From: Nematostella vectensis
Taxonomy: Eukaryota; Cnidaria; Anthozoa; Actiniaria; Edwardsiidae
Direction: 5' to 3'
Length of the DNA: 64,000 nt
Assembly (NCBI RefSeq): GCF_932526225.1
Contig: NC_064046.1
Location: forward strand, 11,309,719 to 11,373,718
A program made the position numbers and the translations under genes. Below are positions 57,250-64,000 of this stretch, piece by piece; the first letter of the stretch is position 1; the number at the start of each line of letters is the position of its first letter. Under the pieces are notes generated by a model. It was not told where the DNA came from, did not search any database, and worked only from the letters and a program-made list of their open reading frames with translations.

Positions 57250-57714
57250 GACAAGAAGCGACAGGTGAAGACATCGGATTTACAAGTTGGAGACTCGGTC
57301 CTGTCCAGCCTAGAGGTGTAGAACAAGGGAACGCCGGCCTATGAGAGCCGGCCGCTACGTGTTCAGTTCAAAAGGGGTTCGCATGTCGTGGCACATAGAG
57401 AAGACGGCAGTAGTGTTACACGCAGCACGGCCCACTTTAAGAGAGTGCCATATAGGTCAGAAGATGATGCCACTCAGTGGTCCGCGGAAAGTTCTAAGGA
57501 GAACGACGAATCTGGAAACATCAAGGATCGCTACGCGGATTCGACCGCTTCGGTGCGAGATAGCGTGGAAGCGCCTACGGACAACATAGAAGACCCTCAA
57601 CCGATGAAAGCTTCCAGGCCAGACGGGAAAGAGTTGAGGAGCCTTAGACAACCTAAAGACCCGGAAACCTTCTGGAAGGAGAATTACCCAGATCACGAGC
57701 TCGGACGGAACTAA
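57250..57714 (+). pseudogene. Integrase C-terminal remnant of the retroelement
   Basis: KTSDLQVGDSVLSSL starts the SH3-like GD-VLV motif of gypsy integrases. Then a stop, and in the next frame VQFKRGSHVVAHREDGSSVTR and HFKRVPYR, the usual end of pol. A charged tail runs to 57714. Confidence 0.65.
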
Positions 57715-57950
57715 CAAGGACTTAGAGTAACTGGAAAGGCTCCAGGACATTGAACTCTCTTGTTAGCATTCACTATTTGCATTTGTTGTTATTAGTTTTG
57801 TTTGATAGTATTTAGAAGCCCCCATGTATGTAAAGCATAGGGGGATTGTAGTATCGTCGCGGTTTTCCTGTGGCCAGCGCGGTGCATTATGGGGTTGTGT
57901 AAGGCCAAGATGGCGGCCATTGCGTTGATGTTTATCTATTCATTAAAGTC

Positions 57951-59778
57951 GTTCGCGATGCCGTTGTCGCTGCTTAAATTCCCTATCTCGGTTAAGCCGT
58001 CCTGGCGTACAATACAAGTACAGTACAAGCGTACAATAAATCTTGGAGCAGGGTGTGAACAAAAGATTTCTTGCATTTATAAATATTCAACAGAGATAAC
58101 AAAGATTCGTCACATGATATACCACCAAAAGATTTGTCGCGGATCACCATAAATACCATGGTATTTATACAGAAGATGAGCTGCTATAATACCTTTTTAC
58201 CGGAACGTTCCTGTTAAAACGAATGATAAGTAGTTGTCATAAGAAATGACTTTTATTTTGCTATTAAGGAGATAAATAAAGAAAATTCTTAGGTACACAC
58301 AGTAAAGATAGAGAGGTGCTGGTAAGGAAATATACAAAAGACAATGACTTTCGAACTTTCTAGCTACGATGCATTGTTTTTGCTAGATGTTTCCTAATAG
58401 ATGGCAGCGGCAGTTAAGCTGCAGTGGGACTTCTGTAAATAATTAAGACCTCTTAACAACGGCTCATATCTAAAATCATTATCGTAAGAAAAAGACAACA
58501 GAAATAGCAAGGTTAAGTTCCATTATACTGCCGGTAGGTGCATTTTTTAGTGAAAAAGGTTTTTTTTTTAGTAAAACTAGGGGAATGTTTTTATTAGTAT
58601 TTTTGTTGCGAATAGTTTTCTAAACAAATTTAACTGCTGAGAAGCGTATTGCTTATTTCTAGCCAAACTACCCAATATTTTACAACAGGTTTCGGCCATG
58701 AAGCCTAGACCATATAAATGCGTCACTGTTTTTCTGAGTAAATCGTCCGTCGTTTTTTTTTAGAGAAAATCTGGGCATTAGGTCACAATATTTTCCGTTC
58801 CTGGTCGCCGCCCGCATTCAGAGGTTGTACCGCATGTAACGTTTTATTTATTTGTTTTTCTTATTTTGGTCTCTGTAGAACCAATATAGAATAATGAAAA
58901 ATTGATGCCGTTTAATTATGACATGCAAATTAAATTTTCCTTATTAATGTCACCTGTTCGTTGTTTGTCGATGTCAACTTATTTTTTTGTGCTTTATAAG
59001 ATAGTCAAGCCAAAGAATTTTGTGGAGAATACTAAGAAATTCAACACTCCACGAATCAAAACGAAAATAAGCACCGCGATAAACAAAAAAGGTAAGAGCT
59101 TAAGACATTTTTTAAAACATTTACGGTATTAGATGATCCGATATTACATTCATATGATAGGTGTTCATGTTCATCTTAATAAAGGGGATGGAAAACGGAT
59201 AGATAGAAAAATACAATTTGAAGGTTTGGCATACTGGTTTGAATTTGATTAATAATGAAATGATACTTTTAAAATATCAGTGGCAAACTATAAAGAGTAT
59301 GACATGTATATATTTATTGACAAGTAATATGAGGGTACGTATACTGAGCTAGTGTGTAATGTGTGGACTACCATGAAACAGGCTTGTAGGGATAAAACTG
59401 TAATCGGTGTTTTTTCATATTTATTTGATGTGTATTGAGCACTGCTCTATGAATGGCTGTACTCACGTACTTTTTACAAGTAATGTGTGCATGATCGAAA
59501 ATCTAGCATACACTTAAAAGTATAATAATTAGAACCTGGTTATAGCATTGAGACATGTACTAAACAGCTTTAGCCCTATACTCTCCCACAATTTTGATGT
59601 TACTGGATGATACTCATATGATGCGTTTTTTTAACGAGCTATTTACAAGTAATAAGTAATATGTGTATATATGAAAATCTATAACTCATAAAACCTGGGA
59701 ATGACGATGACACAACGAAACAGCTTTTTGGCTCTGTAAAACACTGTCTGACGCCTTGATGCAACTGGACGATGCGTT
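57951..59778. other. Intergenic, nothing recognised
   Basis: AT-rich DNA. The small frames at 57889-58152 and 58902-59132 have no motif; the first begins in the 3' terminal repeat. Confidence 0.4.
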
Positions 59779-59936
59779 GTCAGCGGCGTAGTCAGGATTT
59801 TTAACAAGAGGGGCCCAAAAGACCCTTTCAAGGCATTTTCTCCTGTGCTTTAGATAATGTCTCATACATTTACAGTATTTTTGGCTGCTAAAACGGGGGG
59901 CCCAGGCCACCCCTTGGCTACGCCCCTGGTTGTTTT
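59779..59936. mobile_element. Short MITE of the 'GGGGCGTAG' family
   Basis: Left end CAGCGGCGTAGTCAGGATTT and inverted right end CCAGGGGCGTAGCCAAGGGG. A related fragment is at about 15650-15755, sharing AATGTCTCATACATTTA. Confidence 0.7.
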
Positions 59937-60212
59937 GAAAGAGCATGGTTCAACAAGAAAATCTCATTTTTTTGGCATTGATTAACAATTTTTGTGTTCA
60001 AAATGTTTCGTTGTCTTTTGTTGAAAGCTCAAAGCCAGTTCAGGTTGAAGACGTCATGCTCGACCAATCAAAAACGTTTGCAGAACGTAGCGCTTTTAAT
60101 AGTACAGAATAGATAATAAATAGATAGATAAACCATATGATTTGAGTATGAATAGTGATAAATCCGTGCACTATAGTTTCCCAATTTCGATATTATTTTT
60201 TAGTCTACAACA

Positions 60213-62560
60213 ATGACTGACGTCATCTCGAAAGTTCTTATCATTTTGAGCCTGCATGTGGTCAGCGGTCAAGTAATAGAGGAAATTAGCGGCCGAAATT
60301 CTGAGGATTACCGGACCAACCTCTTTCGAGCTTACCCAGGTAAGTTATTGGATGACCTAACTTGCGAATACGAGGATTCCTTAGCGAAAATATCCTAATA
60401 AATTACAGATAGCCTTTAAATGTAACAACTGGCTGACACAATTTTCTAAAAATGGTGCTAAATGTCTACATCTCTCAATTTACGAAAATATCACAGTAAA
60501 TTGTCGACCTTGTGAGTTCAAATTATTGTATATTTGTGGAAAAAGGGCAACAGAATCTAATTTGAGCTTTGTAGTCGGAATTGAACGTTTTTCCTTGCTT
60601 GTATATACTATAAAATCGTTATCAAAGTGACACTGAATTTTATCTCCTACAACTGTCGGGACAGGTCTTCAATGGACTAAATGCCCGACAGTTTCCAATT
60701 TGTTCAAATAAGCCAATGATTTGTAAACCAAGTGAGTTCAAATTATCCTATATTTGTTCAGAAAGGGCAAGCGATTCTGAATTGAGCTTTGTTGTCGGAA
60801 TCAAAGGTTTTCCCTTGCTTGCATACACCATAAAATCGTTATTTAAGCGACACGAATTTTATCTGCTACAATAACGGGAAAGGTTTTTATAGCGGAGCTC
60901 CCACGAAGCGCCGCGAAGCGCCGCGTGAGCGGAGCCTCATACCTAAAAAAAGTGGTATATAAGAAAAATGGGCGCGTGATTTGTGAAATCAAAAAAAAAA
61001 AAAACACAGAAATATAATAATAATATTTAAAATTTCTTAAATAATTAAGCGAAAATGAACCAAAGAGTTTGGCGTTTGGAGCTCCGCTTTTAGGCAATGC
61101 CTAAATCTATATAATAGTGTTACAAGCAAGGAAAAATATTCAATACCGACAACAAACCTGAATTCAGATTCGCTTTCGCCTTGCTAAACAAATATAGAAT
61201 ACTTTGAACTCACTAGGAAGACAATTTACAGGGTTATTTAAATAAATTGAAAACTGCCGGGCATTTAGCCCATCCAAGACCTGTCCCGACTGTCGGGCAT
61301 ATAGCCACTGCGTGTGTGATAACGGGCTCTTAGCGTAATACCAATTGGCTCTTAATGTAATAACTGGCTCTTATCGTAATACCAAGTGGCTCTTAATGTA
61401 ACAACTGGCTCTTATCGTAATACCAAGTGGCTCTTAATGTAACAACTGGCTCTTAGCGTAATACCAAGTGGCTCCTAATGTAATAACTGGCTCTTAGCGT
61501 AATACCATGTAACTCCTAATGTAATAACTGGCTCTTATCGTAATACCAAGTGGCTCTTAATGTAATAACTGGCTCTTACGTAATACCAAGTGGCTTTTAA
61601 TGTAATAACGGCTCTTAGCGTAATACCAAGTGGCTCTTAATGTAATAACAAGCTCTTAGCGTAATACCAAGTTGCTCTTAATGTTATAACGGCTCTTAGC
61701 GTAATACCAACTGGCTCTTAATGTAGTAACTGGCTCTTAGCGTCATACCAAGTGGCTCTTAATGTAATAACTGGCTCTTAGCGTCATACCAAGTGGCTCT
61801 TGAAGTAATAACTGGCTCTTAGCGTCATACCAAGTGGCTCTTAATGTAATAACTGGCTCTTAGCGTAATACCATGTGGCTTCTAATGTAATAACGGCTCT
61901 TAGTGTAATACCACGTTGCTCCTAATGTAATGACTGGCTCCTAACGTAATACCATGTGGCTCTTAATGTAATGACTGGCTCTCAGCGTCATACCAAGCGG
62001 CTCTTAATGTAATAACTGGTTTCTAACGTAATACCAAGTGGCTCTTAATGTAATAACTGGCTCTTAGCGTAATACCAAGTTGCTCTTAATGTATCATACC
62101 AAGAGGTTCTTAATGTAATAACTGGCTGTTAGCGTAATACCAAGTCGCTCCTAATGTAATAACGGCTCTTAGCGTCATACCAAGTGGCTCCTAATGTAAT
62201 AGGAGCCAGTTATTACATTAAAAGCCACTTGGTATGACACTAAAAGCCAGTTTGCCATGCCCCTCTGATGGCTTGGTCACATTGTCCTGTAAATTGATAA
62301 CAACCACAATGATTGTCTCCATAAATCCGTTTCCCCTTATTTTAGATCATAGCTTGGAGGGTTCTGTTTTGGCTGCGGCACAAGCATCCTCCCCCATAGA
62401 TTGCGCAGCTCTTTGTACTTCGAGAGGCCCAGAATGCAAGTCTTACAATTACGCACATGCGCATAGACTTTGCGAGATCAACAGCGGGAACAAGACGGAG
62501 AATGCTGAGATGTTTGTGATCAAAAAAGGATTCACCCACTATGAGGAAGAGCCAGTGAAG
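60213..62560 (+). CDS. Secreted PAN/apple-domain protein, first two exons, 3' end outside the model
   Basis: Exon 1 (60213-60339) encodes a signal peptide (VLIILSLHVVSG with cleavage likely before Q) and a linker, ending CCA G|GTAAGT. Exon 2 (62346-62560), after TTATTTTAG, joins in frame. It encodes a PAN/apple-like domain: CAALCTSRGPECKSYNYAHA, LCEINSG, then FVIKKGFTHYEEEPVK, with donor AAG|GTAACA at 62561. Compared with the PAN exon at 37255-37547 it has the same C-x3-C ... C-x-SxNY ... LCE/VCE ... KKGF/RKGF order, so the two are paralogous domains in opposite orientation. Later exons must lie beyond 63.9 kb or were missed. A splice-acceptor-like TTTTTTAG just before the ATG suggests a 5' UTR exon. 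Confidence 0.75.
60497..61300. mobile_element. Foldback element with about 190-bp arms in the PAN gene intron
   Basis: The left arm (60650-60830: GTCGGGACAGGTCTTCAATG ... GCCCGACAGTTT ... GAGTTCAAATTATCC) is inverted at 61110-61300. Part of the left arm is duplicated upstream at 60497-60650. The centre holds 'GAAGCGCCGC' direct repeats. Confidence 0.75.
61310..62240. repeat. 41-bp minisatellite ending in an inverted unit
   Basis: About 20 units of GTAATACCAAGTGGCTCTTA + ATGTAATAACTGGCTCTTAGC. At 62174-62238 the array ends in a palindrome (GTCATACCAAGTGGCT ... AGCCACTTGGTATGAC), so the last unit is inverted. It lies in the PAN gene intron, about 105 bp upstream of exon 2. Confidence 0.9.
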
Positions 62561-62611
62561 GTAACAGTGATTAATTCGGAAGCCAAGAGAGGGGTCACGA
62601 TTGGAGCTTCC

Positions 62612-63645
62612 GCAACCGGGTTAGAGCTAGTGTAATTGAGTTAAAGCTAGCGTAACTGGGTCAGAGCTAGCGTAACCGGGTTAGAGCTAGCGTAACCGGG
62701 TTAGAGCTAGTGTAACTGGGTTAGAGCTAGCGTAACTGGGTTAGAGCTAGTGTAACTGGGTTAGAGCTGGCGCAACCGGGTTTAGAGCTAGTGTAACTGG
62801 GTTAGAGCAGGCGCAACCGACTGGGTTAGAGCTGGCGCAACCGGGTTAGAGCTAGCATAACAGGGATAGAGCTAGTGTAACTGGGTTAGAGCTTGCGTAA
62901 CCGGGTTAGAGCTAGCAAAACAGGGATAGAGCTAGTGTAACTGGGTTAGAGCTTGCGTAACCGGGTTAGAGCTAGCAAAACAGGGATAGAGCTAGTGTAA
63001 CTGGGTTAGAGCTTGCGTAACCGGGTTAGAGCTAGCAAAACAGGGATAGAGCTAGTGTAGCTGGGTTAGAGCTGGCGTAACTGAGTTAGAGCTTGCGTAA
63101 CCGGGTTAGAGCTAGCATAACAGGGATAGAGCTAGTGTAACTGGGTTAGAGCTTACGTAACCGGGTTAGAGCTAGCAAAACAGGGATAGAGCTAGTGTAG
63201 CTGGGTTAGAGCTGGCGTAACTGGGTTAGAGCTTGCGTAACCGGGTTAGAGCTAGCGTAGCTGGGTTAGAGCTGGCGCAACCGGGTTTAGAGCTAGCGTA
63301 GCTGGATTAGAGCTGGCGCAACCGGGTTAGAGCTAGCGTAACGGGTTAGAGCTGGCGTAACTGGGTTAGAGCTGGCGCAACCGGGTTTAGAGCTAGCGTA
63401 ACTGGGTTAGAGCTGGCGCAACCGGGTTTAGAGCTAGCGTAACTGGGTTAGAGCTTGCGTAACTGGGTAAGAGCTAGTGTAACTGGGTTAGAGCTGGCGT
63501 AACTGGGTTAGAGCTGGCGCAACCGGGTTTAGAGCTAGCGTAACTGGGTTAGAGCTAGCGCAACCGGGTTAGAGCTAGCGTAACGGGTTAGAGCTTGCGT
63601 AACTGGGTAAGAGCTGGTGTAACTGGGTTAGAGCTAGCGTAACTG
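62612..63645. repeat. 20-bp minisatellite, about 50 units
   Basis: Unit GGGTTAGAGCTAGCGTAAC(C/T) with frequent variants, starting about 50 bp after the exon 2 donor. Higher-order periodicity is visible at 62870-63190 (about 60-bp blocks repeated). Confidence 0.92.
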
Positions 63646-64000
63646 TGCGCAATGCATCTTGGGCCCAGGGCGAGAAGATTCCATTGTGTGCAGTGGCGGC
63701 CTTTGTGCAAATCGGGGAAAAAATTGGATTCCACTTTTCTCGATATCGATTATTCCGGATATAAAACCTCATCCAATGGTAAATGTTGATTAACACATAT
63801 TACAAACACTCGTGTTTTTCTTATAAAATGCACACTGTATTTTGGCAAGCTTCTAAGGTGGGACAAGGGGTAAGTGTTCCTTCGGAAGCGCCGGGAAGTC
63901 TGACTAAATGGCTGCACATAACTCGTTCTGGTTCTCACTAAGATGAATGAAAAATTGTAAGGGTAAACGCAACACTCTTACCAGAGCCGCGGCAGGTCAC
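63646..64000. other. Window end, nothing recognised
   Basis: Unique sequence, presumably still within the PAN gene intron. Confidence 0.35.

Larger units (their letters stand above)
53791..57950 (+). mobile_element. Decayed Ty3/gypsy-like LTR retroelement
   Basis: Terminal direct repeats of about 100 bp (53791-53886 and 57849-57946) begin TAGTATCGTCGCGG and contain CCAAGATGGCGGCCAT. Just inside the 5' repeat, GTTGGCGATAAGGAT is a candidate primer-binding site, and AGCATAGGGGGATTG precedes the 3' repeat as a polypurine tract. The order is gag remnant (53974-54325), zinc knuckle/protease/start of RT (54345-55382), RT (55361-55860), a 47-bp minisatellite, a TIR insertion, then the integrase C-terminal end (57250-57714). 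RNase H and the integrase core are gone. Frameshifts and stops show that it is non-functional. Confidence 0.85.

Overview
The window looks like genomic DNA of a cnidarian, most likely a sea anemone such as Nematostella. This is an inference from intron-rich animal genes, an anemone-like NELF-C/D and CSRNP, secreted WSC/PAN proteins, and AT-rich introns and intergenic DNA packed with short inverted-repeat transposons and minisatellites. There are no bacterial-type operons. Most short open frames here are repeat-derived or chance frames and were left out.

Layout. (1) 1-10,098, plus strand: the 3' two thirds of the gene for negative elongation factor C/D (TH1-like), in 12 exons. Two of its introns are GC-AG, one intron is an in-frame 105-bp intron, one splice acceptor lies in a 95-bp triplication, and its introns hold at least five inverted-repeat elements, two of them nested. 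(2) 10.1-13.9 kb: repeats and small inverted-repeat elements. (3) 13,934-14,632, plus: an intronless CSRNP (cysteine/serine-rich nuclear protein) gene with a CCAAT-rich promoter. (4) 14.8-27.3 kb: mostly non-coding, with a 30-bp minisatellite in two opposed arrays, a perfect 17-bp palindrome, a TTAA-flanked element, a tentative two-exon minus-strand gene and a 1.2-kb direct duplication. (5) 27,332-33,303, minus: a spliced tyrosine-recombinase-like gene (Crypton-type fold). It has a readable core-binding region, an HxxR box and a nucleophile tyrosine, but one in-frame TAG and no recognisable box I exon. (6) 37,255-48,110, minus: a secreted or membrane-targeted protein with three WSC domains and a C-terminal PAN/apple domain. 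A 31-bp minisatellite in one intron repeats that intron's own 5' splice site about 36 times and is split by a 2.7-kb inverted-repeat element. (7) 48.1-58 kb: a TIR element with an internal TATA box, an inner TA-flanked element carrying a RecQ-helicase fragment, and a decayed Ty3/gypsy-like retroelement with about 100-bp terminal repeats that is itself invaded by a long-TIR element. (8) 60,213 to beyond 62,560, plus: the first two exons of another secreted PAN-domain gene, interrupted by a foldback element and followed by large minisatellites.

The genes do not form one pathway. NELF-C/D (polymerase pausing) and CSRNP (nuclear regulator) are housekeeping or regulatory genes; the WSC/PAN and PAN genes belong to the extracellular repertoire. 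The most unusual signals are the fossil or domesticated multi-exon tyrosine recombinase, two separate cases where tandem repeats multiply a gene's own splice site, and a TTAA-flanked element family with four copies. All exon boundaries were read by hand from frame continuity and splice consensus; nothing was aligned or searched.
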